A DNA stretch of 64,000 nt from Mycocentrospora acerina (Eukaryota > Ascomycota > Dothideomycetes > Pleosporales). Location of the stretch: contig JAKUHH010000092.1 in NCBI GenBank assembly GCA_022701365.1, positions 204,629 through 268,628 on the forward strand. Reading direction: 5' to 3'. The position numbers and the translations under genes were made by a program. Positions 34,401 through 46,684 of the stretch are shown in pieces (position 1 is the first letter of the stretch; the number at the start of each line of letters is the position of its first letter). The notes under the pieces are model-generated. The model ran no database searches. It worked only from the letters and a program-made list of their open reading frames with translations, and was not told where the DNA came from.

Positions 34401-35306
34401 ATGCTCCTTCCACGGTTACTCGCCCCGGTGCGCGCCTGCGCAAAATCTGTCGCCCCACTGTCCCGCGTCCTCGAAGCCCTGCGTGCGCCCACGACACCCA
34501 CGACGCCGACCCTCGCCCTCACTTTTACAAGAAACGCCTCGCATCAATCCCAAGGACGGGCCAATGGGGCAAAAGATGGGCCTGGAAAGCGTCTCGGAGC
34601 GAAGAAAACGGGAGGTATGTCACAATCCCCTTCAATGCCTCCCACGCCAACCCGTCGTCATTCGGCCATTGACCTCGCAGCATAACGCTAACCCACTTGC
34701 TTCCCTCCAGGCGAATACGTAATCCCAGGAAACATCATCTTCCGCCAACGCGGCACCGCATGGTTCCCCGGCGAGAACTGTAAATTCGGGCGCGATCATT
34801 GCGTCTTCGCCACGGAATCCGGCTACGTGCGCTACTACCGTGACCCACGCAAACACCCAAAGAGACAGTACATTGGCGTTGCCCTCGAGAAGGACCACAC
34901 ACTTCCATACCCACCCAACGCAGCACGCAGACGCAGGCTGAATATGCTGGCTGTGCCCATTGAGTCCGAGGCCGATGCTGCTTCGTCTTCCACAGTGGTA
35001 GCACCACCGCAGTTGGTGGACGTCGAGGCCGAGGTTGTGGTGGATGCGAACGAGGGCACGCACAGGGAGAAGACGAGGAGGGGGCTGACAATGGGCAAAG
35101 GATATGCGTACCGAGAGGCGAATTGGGAGATTGGACGCGCGGCGGAGAGGGCGAATGTGCAGGTCAAGAAGTTTGTGCCGGGCGATCGATGGACGGCGTG
35201 GAGGAAGAGTAGCGCCAGGATTGAGGCAAATGAAGAGAGGAAGAGACTGAGGAATGCTGGCAAGAAGACGGCCAAGCCAAAGCAGAGACAACAAAGGCGG
35301 GCGTGA
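34401..35306 (+). CDS. mrp7: Mitochondrial large-subunit ribosomal protein bL27m
   Basis: A 269-residue homologue of bacterial L27 and yeast Mrp7, located near the peptidyl-transferase centre of the mitoribosome. Exons 34401-34614 and 34711-35306 with a 96-nt intron. Residues 1-45 look like a mitochondrial targeting sequence (basic, no acid, Ala/Thr/Leu-rich). The L27 core begins ASHQSQGRANGAKDGPGKRLGAKKTG, then GEYVIPGNIIFRQRGTAWFPG and VFATESGYVRYYRD. A fungal C-terminal extension of about 150 residues follows; it is basic and ends QRQQRRA. It converges with the racemase gene, with only 160 bases between the stop codons. Confidence 0.93.
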
Positions 35307-35466
35307 GAGAGGGGAGGTGTATGAATATGTACCACAATCACAATTTTGGAAGTAAAATGCTGGGGCAACGCAACATGATTCGACGTAGCCATGGAATTTC
35401 CAACACACCTAACGAAAAACGTATCCATGACTTGAATTGCATTGCATTACGGTACAGTACAGAACA

Positions 35467-36811
35467 TTACAACTTGGCGCCATCCCTCCACTCCAACCCC
35501 CCTTTACTCTCCACAAATTGCCTCCCCTTTGCCCATCCCATCCACTCCCTCAACGTCTCCTCGCCCCCCTCCCCAGCTCTCAAACCCCTCTCCACCCACC
35601 CGCTCCCCTCAACCCCTTTGCCCTGTCCAACTGCTGCTTCCCTTCCCTCCCCACCCTCCTGTATGGCGTACCCCGGCGTCTCAGTCAACGTCACTGCTGG
35701 TCGTTGGTCGTAGCCCTGTGCCTCGAGCTCGCCATGCAACAGTACCGGCGTAACGCATGCATCTGTGCCGTCAAAGATGGCCTCCCACTCCTTACGAGAC
35801 TTTGTCTTGAAGACGTCGGCGAAGAAGCGCTTGAGGACGGGCCAATCTGATTTCTTGTCGCGAGTGCCGGGAAGGGCCGACGGGGTTAAATCGAGGCCCT
35901 TGAGGAGGGCGGCGTAGAATTGTGGTTCGATTGCGCCGCTGGGGGGAAAGGGGGGTATCGTTAGCATTCTTGGGGACTCGAAACGCAGCCTGAACACGAG
36001 TTGGAGCAAACTTACACAGCTACCCACCCCCCACACCCACATTCGTATGTGTCGTAAAATGGCGCGCCCCCGTCCAACATGTTGGTGCCCCTCTCGGCGG
36101 CCCAGCTTCCCCCCTTCATCCCCAGCCTCATCATCGTCGCCAACACGGCACTCCCATCCACCATGTTCGCCTCGACCACCTGGCCCCTCCCGCTCCTCTC
36201 CCTTGCCAGCAATGCCAGCAGCACCCCCAGAAAGCACATGGCGCCCCCTCCAGCGAAATCTCCAATAATGTTCAGCGGCGGGTACGGCTTCTCGCCCTGC
36301 CGGCCAAACAACGACAGCACGCCCGACACGGCAATGTAGTTGATGTCATGCCCGGCCATCATGCTGTACTTGCCGTCGCGGCGAAATCCCGTCATGCGCG
36401 CAACAATCACCCGAGGATTGATGCCGAGCAGCACATCGGGACCCAGGCCGAGTTTCTCCAGCACGCCCGGCCGGAAGGGGTCGATGACTACGTCGATGTT
36501 GGGGACAAGCTTCTTGATCAGCGAGATGCCCGACGGAGACTTGACGTCAACACGAATAGACGTTTTGCGCCGCGTGAGCTGGTCACTGGGTGTCGTCGTG
36601 GGGGCCGTGGTCGCGCGGTCGAGGCGCAGGACGGAGGCGCCGTAGTCGGCGAGGAGGAGGCCGGCAAAAGGACCTGGACAAGGACAAGGACTTGTTTAGC
36701 TCGTATGTCGCCGAGGGCATGCTCCTAATCAAGAGACTACTTACCGGGAGCTAAACCTGCAAACTCGAGGACGCGGATCCCAGTCAGAGGAGGCTCCTGA
36801 TGTGTTGCCAT
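35467..36811 (-). CDS. CoA-transferase family III protein, alpha-methylacyl-CoA racemase-like
   Basis: A 398-residue enzyme of the CaiB/BaiF-AMACR family. Racemases of this type invert 2-methylacyl-CoA so that branched fatty acids can be beta-oxidised, usually in peroxisomes or mitochondria. Exons 36745-36811, 36016-36673 and 35467-35938 (introns of 71 and 77 nt). The N-terminus GIRVLEFAGLAPGPFAGLLLADYGA is typical. The racemase catalytic pair is present: His in MAGHDINYIAVSG and Asp in NIIGDFAGGGAM. Further family blocks: RSGRGQVVEANMVDGSA, WEAIFDGTDACVTPVL. The C-terminal 60 residues are Gly/Glu-rich, and no obvious PTS1 peroxisomal signal ends the protein (DGAKL). The presence of both catalytic residues favours a racemase over a CoA transferase. 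Confidence 0.88.
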
Positions 36812-37287
36812 TGCGTTGAATTTGCGTGTATTTCGTCAAGTGATGAGATCTCAGGTAGGGTGGACCAGAGTATGATGATATTTCCTCAGGAAAATCAATT
36901 TCTCTGAAGATATGCTCGACGTCGACATTGTTGGTTGTAAGCATCGACTAGAGACTCCCGCGGGGAACCCTGGGAGCTGCAGCTGCCGAGGTGTGGAGAA
37001 CTGGGGTAAAGCTCCCAAATTCAAGCCAATCGTAGACGAGTCAGCAACAACGAATCGGACACCTAGCAGCGCTAACATACATGAACATCCACATATACAT
37101 GTACATACGCAAATACATGTGTATATGTACATTTCATTTTCAACAAATCGTCAAGACTGGAACTGGGTCAAATTCTGGCAAACAGCTTCAAAACGTCATA
37201 CGTGAATATGCAAACTAAAGTGTCGACACCCAAAGGCAGAATGAATGAACCGAGTCTATCAACTCTCTCATCCCCTCTTCTACAAAA
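36812..37287. other. Intergenic region, no gene recognised
   Basis: Between the racemase start codon and the vps1 stop codon, both on the minus strand. An ACATAC/ATGTAC-rich stretch at about 37075-37130 is the only visible structure. Confidence 0.5.
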
Positions 37288-39695
37288 CTACTGCACCTGG
37301 TTGACAATCTCCTGCGCCTTTGACAGGCTCTCCACCATTTGCTGACAATCCTTCCTCCTCTTCACTGTGTATTCGCTCTCCTTCAGCAGCTCATCAAGTT
37401 CATCCGTCTTGTACATGTTCGTCAACAGTTCGCCCTGCATATTCTCCTTGCTCCACGACACTAGGTTCAACATGATGGCCTTGGGCACCATGTCGATCAT
37501 CGTCCGGCGCACAATGTTGAAATACGACGAGATCAAGAGTTCTACACGAGTGTTAGCACGTGTCAAAAGCTGAACGAGAACGAGTTACTTACTAATGACC
37601 TCAACTTCCTGTGACTCCTTCTCAGAGAGTGTGCCCGAAGCCTTCAAAGTTGCTGGCGGAGGCTCCATAGCTGCCATCTTCTTCTTGTTCTTACTTGCAA
37701 AGAAGGAACCGAAGAAGCCAGCACCGTCGTTGGGCTCCAATGTAGGCGATATCGACCGTGGCGGAACTTGGGGTGGAAGTGGCTTGCCTGACTTGGGGTC
37801 AACCTGCGTCGGCCTCGTGTTGTGTCGCTCATGGACAATAGCCATAGCCCTGGAGCCGTTGATGAAGTCCGGGTGACCAGTGTTGATGTAGCATGACTCC
37901 ATAGCAACCAGGTCCTTGACAAGCTTGTTGGTCGGCTCCATTGCCTTTTTGAAAAAATGGACAACCACCGCATGCAGTTTCTCCTTGAGTGCTGGGTATC
38001 TCCTGAAAGAGTTTTTATTGAGAAGCTGACCGAGGATACGGATCAACTCGTCGTAAACCAAGCTCACACACTTGATGCTGGGATCTTCCAGGCGCTTAAT
38101 CTGTTGCTTAACAATGAGCTCGAAAGCAGTGGTACCGACGAAAAGTGCTGGCGAAGATCCAGAGGAGTTGTACAACACTGTCCGAATATCAACATCCTTC
38201 ACCTGGTCGAAAGGATCCACGGCCTTGACACCGTTTGCGTACAGTTCGTGGTACACAAATGAGATACGGGCGCCACCAGAGAGTTCAATTGCAGAAAGCT
38301 CCTGGTTGTTGCCCTCAAGAACACCTCTGTATTCGTTGGTGAACTCTGTGATCATGTTTAGAACAATGTTGGAGCTATTCGTGAGCAATGAGGGTCCGAG
38401 CTGGGACAGTTCTGCAGCGTATTTTTGCAGAGAGGATGCGATTCGTGCCTTGATATCGGGGAGGGTTTGTTTGATGTGCATCATTAGAATCTAAAGTGAG
38501 TGGTCAGTGACGATGTCTCAGATACGATATTAGGGTCACGTACCAGATTGAGCTTGCGCGCCAGGTATGGTGTACCGCAGTAGGCAGCTTTGTTACGGTA
38601 CGCCTTGTGGTTCTCAAAAAACTGCCTCTCGTGCTCGAGCGCATAGGAAATTGCCTTCTTATTCTCAATGTCCCTTTGCCCTCGGTTCACCACTGGTACA
38701 TAGCCCAAGCGCAGAGGAATGATACGGCCAGCAAGAATGTCTACGACATCGGTACCGTCGTCCATCAGGTCGACCTTGGTCAGTACACCAATGGTCCGCT
38801 GCCCCTCTGGGTCAACCTCTCGCGCCAGCTTCAGACCGTCCGAATTGGCCAAATCGGTGTTGGCAGCGGTGACAGCTAGTATGATGGCGTTGGACTTGCT
38901 GATCTGCTTCATCACCATCTCGCGAATCTGGCGCTCGATATCCCTTGGCTGGTCACCAACAGGCACCTTTGTCAGACCGGGCAAGTCGACGAGTGTGAGC
39001 GTCAGGACGTTGGGCGAGTATATCCGCAGGTTGATGGGGGCCGGCGAGATGCCTCCATTGCGCCCGGTCTTAGACTCGGTCTCGCGCACAATCTCTTCCC
39101 GGATCTTGCTGAAGTCGTGGAACTTCTGGCCGGGAATGTGCAAGAATTCGCCCCACTCGTCCTGGTTGGCCGCTGCATCTGATGACTTGACTTCGTCGCT
39201 AACGCCGTTCGCCTGGCCCGAGCCCGCGCGGTTGATGAGCTGGAGAATGAGCGGTCTTCGTGTGACGATACCGGTTCCTCGAGGTAAACTGTAGGCACGT
39301 GTCAGCGCAATGTCCTCGGAATCGATGCGTACAGAGCGCGTGGGCTGCTGGCACTCACAAGTCTCGTCCGACAATGTTCTCCAGCACCGAGCTCTTACCA
39401 CTGGATTGCGATCCTACAACAGCAATCTGCGGCAGATCTATGGGGTTTTGCACCTAATGCGGTCAGTTATCGTCGTGGCCAACTCGGCCTGGCAGCCCGG
39501 TCTTGGAGAGTCCAGGACCGCGGGCGACGAGGAATGACGACATACTCCTACTGTGGTGAATACATCCTGGAGCTTGTTCACGAGGGTGATGAGCCCTGGG
39601 TCGTTGACGTTTATGCTGCATGCTGTCAGTTCTCCTCATGCCTGCTTCCTCCCTGACCGCATCCCCAATACGTACGCATTTGGGTTCGTCGCCAT
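37288..39695 (-). CDS. vps1: Dynamin-family GTPase Vps1
   Basis: A 693-residue dynamin-related GTPase for vacuolar sorting, endosome and peroxisome fission. Six exons: 39676-39695, 39546-39615, 39359-39453, 38544-39288, 37593-38490, 37288-37541. GTPase motifs: G1 GSQSSGKSS with the following [20 protein letters not shown] switch region, G3 DLPG, and G4 TKVD in IGVLTKVDLMDDGTD. The middle domain has GGARISFVYHELYANGVK. An insert before the GED includes Pro-rich PPQVPPRSISPT and basic FASKNKKK. The C-terminal GED spans VVRRTM-like IVRRTMIDMVPKAIMLNLV to the end. There is no pleckstrin-homology domain and no mitochondrial Dnm1-type insert B signature that I can see, and the N-terminus ITLVNKLQDVF fits Vps1. 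The first coding exon is only 20 nt. Confidence 0.94.
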
Positions 39696-40416
39696 GACGA
39701 GCGAAAGCTGGTGGTAAAGGCTTGGAAGACGGGATTGGTGTTTGTTTTGCGAACGCAGAATCAGGTGCGTGAGGGTGTGGGGGTGGGTGTATTATCGGGG
39801 GTTGTTGAGAGAGACCTCTGGTGCCCTTCTTGGGCGAGCGTTGCGGCGGGTTGTGTTGCGTAGTTAGCTGTGGCAGGTGCGTTGTTGGGTCCAAGCTCAA
39901 GTGCGGCTGTGTCTTGCTGGCAAGTGGCGGCGAACTGCTCGCCTGTCCCCGCCAACGTCCTGGAAGAGGCAATCAGTGAATCCGGTAGAATGTACTCGTT
40001 GCGTCTGTTGACAAGAACGGGAGCCTAAACAAGACACCAGAGTCAAATTCTCGCCCAGCGCCCAATGCGCCCCATGATTGTGACGACGACTGCGGTCACC
40101 AGGTGCGGATGTGCGTCGTCAGCGGTTCAGGCACCAACATTCGACCTTGGATGCCGCCGTGTCGGGCAGACCTGCTAAGACTATTCGTCTCGGCCACGGG
40201 GTGGCGAAACATCGACTCTAGCCGTTACATATGAGTATCATGGCCGGCTTGGCCTTGGTACAGCGAATTGAATACTTCAGGAGAGAGGCTTGGCTTTGAT
40301 ACAACGTGTTGAATGCTTCAAGAGAGAGGAAGCGTCACAGTACAATTCACAATCTATGTATGTGCAGGGAATACTCAACACAAGCGCGCTATGCAAACAC
40401 CACCAGCCACCTGCAA
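39696..40416. other. Intergenic region upstream of vps1
   Basis: Between the vma1 stop codon and the vps1 start codon, both on the minus strand. It contains the presumed vps1 promoter. No gene recognised. Confidence 0.5.
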
Positions 40417-42729
40417 TTACTCGTCGGCGACCGCTGCAAACTTCTCCGTCATCTTCTGGAGCAACTCCTCGTACTACGCACATTGTTAGCAAAGCATACA
40501 CCAAAGTGTGAGCAGCGGTTCTTACCTTCTTTGTGACCTTCTCCTCACCGTCGCTGGGAAGCTCAAACTTCATCGAACGGAGTTGAGATTGGAGCTCAGA
40601 TGTCGAGTCACGAATCTTGGGCCAGCTGTGTCCCTGAGAGACTGCCTTCTGCGCCTCATCGTGGAACGCCATCATGTTCCTCATCATCCACTCAGTCTTC
40701 CACAATGGGCAGAACTGATCATAGTCCGAGTAGCCGTTCTGCTGCAGGAAATCCTCCTTGAGCAGTGTAGCCACGTCAAGCGTAATCTTGTCGCCGTCAC
40801 CAAGCGCCGACTTACCAACCAGCTGCACGACCTGATCAAGATCGTCCGAAGTCGTGAGCAGCTCCTTGATACGGTCGCGCAGACGTGGGAAGTCGGGGTT
40901 GTTTTTCGCATAGTACTTGTCGAGTGGCGTTGTGTACTTGCTGTAACTGATCGACGTGTTGACAGAGGGAAAGTGCTTTCGCTGAGCGAGCTTCTTATCG
41001 AGACCCCAAAAGACCTGCACAATGTTGAGAGTACTTGTCGTAACGGGATCCGAGAAATCACCGCCGGGGGGGCTGACAGCACCAACAATGGAGACACTTC
41101 CATATCGCTCAGGGCTACCAAGGGCCTGCACACGACCGGCACGCTCGTAAAAGGATGCAAGCTTAGCACCAAGGTAGGCAGGGAAACCTTGATCGGCAGG
41201 CATTTCTCCGAGACGACCAGAAATCTCACGAAGAGCCTCGGCCCAGCGCGAAGACGAGTCAGCCATCATGGCTACGTCCTTGCCCTGGTCGCGGAAATAC
41301 TCAGCCACCGTGATTCCCGTGTAGATGGAGGCCTCTCGGGCTGCCACAGGCATGTTGGACGTGTTGGCAATGAGCGTAGTTCGCTTCATGATAGGCTCCT
41401 TCTTGCCATTGACCGTGATGGTGAGCTGTATTTTGTCAGCAGGTATTAAAGAAGGGAGCTACACGAACGCACCTCAGGGAAATCCATCAAAACTTCAGCC
41501 ATCTCGTTTCCTCGTTCACCACAACCCACATAAACAATGATGTCACTGTTGGAGAACTTGGACAGAGACTGAGAAATGACAGTCTTTCCGCAGCCGAAAG
41601 CACCGGGGATGCAGACGGTGCCACCCTGAACACTGGGGAAGAGGGCGTCGAGGACACGCTGGCCGACGATGAGGGGCTGGTCGGAAGACAGCTTCTCGTT
41701 GGAGGGACGGGGCACTCGCACGGGCCAACGGTGCATCATGCTGTACTCAGTCTTGGTACCGTTGAAGTCGAGCTCTAGGATCTTCTCGTCGACCGTGTAG
41801 CTGCCCTTTTCAGAGATGCGGGTAATGGTTCCGCGCGCGCGGGGGGGGAGCAGGATTTTGTGCTCGTTGAGCAGACTGTTCTCGAAGACAGTACCAAAGA
41901 CGTCGCCGCCTGTGATGTGGTCGCCGACCTTGAGGGAGCCAGGTGTAAAGTCCCACTTCTTCTTGCGGTCGAGGGCGGGCAGGTCGATGCCACGGGGAAT
42001 GTAGATGCTGCTAGAGTCATCGGCGATGCCCTTGAGGGGACGCTGAATGCCGTCGTAGATGGTCTCCATGAGACCAGGGCCAAGCTCGACAGACAATGGC
42101 TGTCCAGACCTGGTGACGGGGTCACCGACGGTGACACCAGCTGTGCAGTGTCAGAAGGATATAGGACAGGACGTCGGGAGCTTGCAGTCGACGTACCAGT
42201 CTCCTCGTAGACCTGGATGGTGGCCTTGTCATTTTCGATGCGAATGACTTCTCCGACCAGGTTGTCGTGGCCAACACGGACCTGAATGCGTCAGCAGAGG
42301 GTTGGGGAAGCGACGGCGTGCCACCTACAAGCTCGTACATGGCCACTCCAATCATCTTCTCGGCGACAATGACGGGGCTGGGCTTATTAGCATGCGACTC
42401 GACGTTGCGACGCGGTGACGTACCCGGAGATGGAGTAGACAGCGCCTGGGGCAGGGTTAGCATATTTCTTGGACTGTACTGTTGATGTTGATGTTGCTGC
42501 GCGTGTCCTTGGACATGGAAATGGGCATGGAAATGGGCATGGAAATGGGCATGGAAATGGGCATGGAAATGGGCATGGAAATGGGCATGGAAATGGACAT
42601 GGACATGTGGGCGGCTTACCATGCTCCTCAGGCTCCTCCTGCTTCTGTTCCTTCTGTGGCTTCTGCAGCCCCGCCAATTAGCCGTGCGCACAATTCGCCC
42701 CTCGGATTCTGCAAGCTTACCGGACCCAT
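40417..42729 (-). CDS. vma1: V-type H+-ATPase catalytic subunit A
   Basis: A 610-residue catalytic A subunit of the V1 sector that drives vacuolar acidification. Eight exons: 42721-42729, 42620-42662, 42424-42445, 42329-42377, 42197-42281, 41473-42140, 40526-41425, 40417-40473. The five small 5' exons rebuild GAVYSISGPVIVAEKMIGVAMYEL and VRVGHDNLVGEVIRIEND. The non-homologous region and P-loop follow (GAFGCGKTVISQ), then ERGNEMAEVLMDFPE, and SSSRWAEALREISGRLGEMPADQG. The end is EKFAAVADE. The start at 42729 was chosen because it gives the usual short N-terminus before the SISGPV motif; the frame stays open further upstream. There is no intein at the P-loop site, unlike budding yeast. The 174-nt intron 2 holds a 12-bp minisatellite. 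Confidence 0.95.
42517..42600. repeat. 12-bp minisatellite in vma1 intron 2
   Basis: Six perfect units of GGAAATGGGCAT plus one variant (GGAAATGGACAT), in tandem, flanked by GGACAT hexamers. It lies wholly inside the intron between vma1 exons 2 and 3 (42446-42619). Confidence 0.95.
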
Positions 42730-43322
42730 GATGGCTGCGGGCGTCGCTTTGCGGCTCTTATCGCCGTCGGTGGGCAGTACGAGGAGCGGCGGCGGCAACA
42801 GAAGCTCGCTGGGGACCTTGCGCGGTGATGTCGACGGGCTCGGTGGGAGCGGGGCGCGCAGGGGCTCGTCGTCGGGTTCGGGCACGGGGTGGGCAGTCGA
42901 GACGACGTCGATGTTCTTGTTCGTGATAAGATCGAGGAGCGAGGGCCGTGGCTGTAATCGTGGACGGAGACCAAGCATGCGAAGGTCGACTTGGACGACA
43001 GGGCAAGTGGAGCTAAGTCCGTGCGAGCGATGTGAGCGACAGCGTCCAAGCTCCAAGCTCCGTCATCCTCGCACGTTTCCTGCATCCTCGCCCCGTGCGT
43101 CGTGGGACTTGAGTGCGGCTGAGAGCAAACTGTGCCGTGCCGGTTACTTGCTGTAGAGTTGCGCAGTCTTCATGAAACGCCGTACCATGGCATGGTCCTG
43201 CGAGACGTGAGTGGTGAGGAAAACTGGACGATACATGATACGTCATCACCGTCAATTGTCAAGCTCTCAACACCACATCACACCACACATCAATGGCATA
43301 GATACTGTTGCTCATTGCAGGA
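42730..43322. other. Upstream region of vma1
   Basis: Between vma1 and the convergently placed side of the next minus-strand gene. A GC-rich open frame continuous with the vma1 start (to 43056) translates to Pro/Arg/Ser-rich sequence without a domain; I treat it as 5' leader and promoter. Confidence 0.5.
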
Positions 43323-44672
43323 CTAGATGGTAGCAGGGCTTCCACTCCTCAAGCTCCTCCTGGAATGCCAGATCCTCTCCATCCCCCTGACTCCCTCTAC
43401 AACCCCGCCATCCGCCTCAATTGCCGTATCCCTCCTCGCACCATCCCCCTCCTCCTCTTCCTTATCATCATCTATCGTAGCACCTTGTAGCCACATGATC
43501 CTTGCCATCTGCCTCCACTGCCTTCTGTCTTCACTGGCAGACAATGGCTGTTCGGATACAATGGCTGGGAGGAAGCGCGCAAACAGAGGCTTCATGACGA
43601 GCAACGAGGCACATATGATGGCCAAATTGACCTCAAGACTTGACCACACAAGGGCATAAGTCCCGGACTCTTCTCACGTTAGTGGCTTTACAATCAATGG
43701 AGACAGATGGCTATGCTTACTTGTGACCTTGCCCTGATTTGCGAATTCGTGTACAAGGGCAAGTCTGAGGACACTGATAACACACACGCTGTCACCAAAA
43801 TCAGCTCTTTTCCATCTCTTCAGCATACTCTGCGAAATTTCAACTCACAATACACCCAATCCAAATACAACCATCAGCCCCAGCTTCTGTCGCCTCGGTA
43901 ACCTCAATCTCCCCACCACAGGCGTCGGCAGCATCCATATTACCCAGTCGAGCACAATGCCGACCACGCTTGTGCTCCAGAAGTGCGTTTCTGCATCCAT
44001 ACAAACCGGATTCCTTGCAAAGGTCCAGTACCCTTGCACAGGCTTGCATAAGAATGTGACGCCAAACACTCCCCATCCTGCGGCTCCCAGAATGACAACC
44101 AAGAGTACGTAGCAGACATACACCATGGGTCGGAAGATGGAAAAAATATGCATGTACTGCAGGACGAAGGAGGCTTTGACGAGATTGACAGCGAGGTGGT
44201 AAAATATTGATTGCGCGAAAACGAGCTGAGCGCGTTAGCTGTGTGTAGAGCCGTGGAGCAAAGCATGAACTTACCTTTAGCATTGTAGATAGAGAGGATA
44301 GACGTAGTGCTTTGTTTGTGTGTCTGACCTCAAGCCCAAACTCTACCTCTCATTAACTGTCCTGATCTCGGAGTACAGCGTAGAAAAGGCTACGTACCCG
44401 CACCTACTACAGCCATGATACCTATGGATAGAACCTTTAGTGGTCAGTATTAAACATCAGCATGGCTAGCTCATACATACCATAGCTGCAGTAACAAGGT
44501 AGTCTTCCATCCTGAAATAACCCGGCCTCAAACGAACACGACTATACCAACGCAGAATAACCACGGAGAGAGCAACCACCGTGAAGAGGACCGATGGGAT
44601 GAGAGAGTCATATTGAATGTTCGCAGTTGCCTGAGATGACAAGATAAACCAGCTCGGATTGCTAGAATGCAT
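43323..44672 (-). CDS. Second fungal rhodopsin-domain integral membrane protein
   Basis: A 354-residue seven-helix protein of the same broad family as the gene at 2.7 kb. Six exons: 44477-44672, 44398-44421, 44275-44342, 43849-44225, 43721-43773, 43323-43669; introns 49-75 nt, and total length divisible by three. The N-terminal helix ends RWYSRVRLRPGYFRMEDYL, with the family ED-Y motif. GLEVRHTNKAL leads to QSIFYHLAVNLVKASFVLQY. The Cys-containing loop contains KPVQGYWTFARNPVC, then VLDWVIWMLPTPVVGRLRLP. The last helix VWSSLEVNLAIICASLLVMKPLF is diagnostic. The tail is acidic (DDDKEEEEGD). The acceptor of the second intron could be one of two AG sites; the rest of the model is well constrained. 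Confidence 0.83.
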
Positions 44673-46682
44673 CGTGCTTCCAAATTAGATGGGATCATAA
44701 ATTTGGCGATGGTTTAATCGAGAAAGCAGCAAAGAGAACATCGGGGGCATCACATCCTCCGCCCATATCGTTTTTCCGGCCTGGTTAAGCTACATTCTCA
44801 CTGGGTGAGCGATACTGGCTCAATAAGTTGACTACGGTAGAACCGTGGTAGAAATGATACCGCACTCACACACCTTTATAGGTTTTCCAGTCATCACTGA
44901 GATATCAAACGCAAAGCTCGGGGCCTGAAGCGGCGGCGTGATTCCATCAAGGACCACTACCAGGTAATTTTCTCCATTGGTGTAGCGATGTAGGAGCAGT
45001 ACATTCCTACCGACATTGAATTGGCTGATGTGGGGGGGATTGTGGGGTAGCGAGGCCCTTGACTAACGATAGAGGGCCATGGAATTGTGGCCCAAGTGTG
45101 GAGTTGTTGCACGTCGAATCAAGTAGGGCCAGATATTGACACAGGCAGAGCAGCTCAGGGGGTATGTATGCAGCTGCGGTGTACGCATGATGCATGAGAG
45201 CGATGCGATCAGAACTAAGAACAACGCAAGCTCGATTGCGCGACAAAGTCGTGTTCAAAGCTATAGAAATGTAGTTGAAGCACATAATTGTATCTGGCTT
45301 GCTCAGAACTAAGTATTACGGATTGGTTTTGTTTGTGTCCGCTTTGATGTGTCAGAATAGAGAACTTTGACAACTGGTATTCTCTCGATCGAGCATCAGC
45401 TTCCAAAACAGTGATAGCAGAACAAGGACAAGGAACGCTCTGACCAAAGTGTCGTAATGACTGGCACGCAAAATTACGGTGCAATCGAAAGGATTGTACA
45501 CCCAATACGTTGAGGTGTTACTTTCTCGCTTGACAGATGGTGGATCATGATCTCAGTCAGTAATTGTCATCAAACTGAGGCTTGAGTGCTTCAGTCCTGA
45601 GCTCCATTTTCTGACGGCCCGTGGACTCAGCGTCGGTTGTCGTCAGCACTTCACACCTGTGATTTCTTTTAATGCAATGGTCTACGAATCAAATGTATGG
45701 TATGATGGGGCGGCAAAGGTGAATGCTTCCTCATCAACGCCATCGGTTGGTTTTCGCCCCGATTGTGGATCAACTAATGAAAGAGTAGTGTTGTTGAGAG
45801 TCATTCCTGGCAGTTGGCAGTCCAAAAATGAGGTAGGTTCTCCAACATTGCGCGCGTACAGAGTTGTGGCTGCATGCTTTCAAAGAAGTGAGTGCCACAT
45901 GCATATGCGAACCCCAAGCCAAAGTCCAAGTGCATACAGGTAAGGGTGAAGCCCGTGTCCTACCAAGCTCTTGGGTCATGTTGTATTTGTCAACCAGCCG
46001 AAGGGAGGCCTGATAGGTAAGTATTCGTCATGCAGGATGCACATTGCTGTCGTGACGAGATACCCCGAACGAGTGCTACACGTTTGTGGCAAGCCAAGCG
46101 TCCAGCTGGACAAAGTAATCGTGAAAATTAGCGGTGAAGTCGGCCATGATCCGAGATTGCTTATGAGCGAAGGGGCGTAACAGTGGCTACCTGACCCCGT
46201 CTGAGTCGCCTACATGGTTGTAGATCAACCTGCCCGAACATGTGTTAAATCGGATATGCGTCCAGGACGAGGTTGCAGCAGATAATTCCTTCTTGACTGA
46301 ATGCTCGTGGGCTCCCAAGTACACAGTTGCAACCTAACTACGCAATTGTATGGAGGGAAATACTAACCGGATAAGCTAAGATGCTGTCCAATGCTATTCA
46401 TTTGGGCAAGTCTTTTAGCTTTCCTTGGGATCTTCGCGACGTTTTGGCATCACGCTTTGAGCTTCGAGAAGGATGCCGCGCCGACAGGGATGTGCTAGCG
46501 TGGATCTCGTCTCAGGACTTAGTGCGGATTCAGACATGAGATTTGGAATAACATATGCCATCAAACGCTAACGGCCCATCAGAAACGGACATGGGGCGCC
46601 GAAATCAAGGACAATGTGCCAGCCTCTCGCATTATCTAGAAGATCGTTGCTCGCGAAACTCTGGTCAGCTGTTTTGGCCCAA
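44673..46682. other. Two-kilobase gene-free stretch before transposon copy 2
   Basis: No frame with protein-like features on either strand. It may be decayed sequence; I recognise no element ends in it apart from the target TA of copy 2 at 46683-46684. Confidence 0.5.
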
Positions 46683-46684
46683 TA

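Noticed and set aside
40508..41449. Plus-strand 313-codon ORF
   Set aside because: Antisense of the conserved V-ATPase exon; open only because of codon bias in vma1.
41473..42140. Possible intein in the V-ATPase A subunit
   Set aside because: The P-loop region is continuous with no insertion, so there is no intein of the budding-yeast type.
42482..43156. Plus-strand ORF with a Met-Glu-Met-Gly repeat
   Set aside because: It is the translation of the vma1 intronic minisatellite read on the opposite strand and has no independent support.
44673..46682. A decayed gene in the 2-kb gap before copy 2
   Set aside because: No translated segment on either strand resembled a known family, and the short frames are inconsistent with one another.
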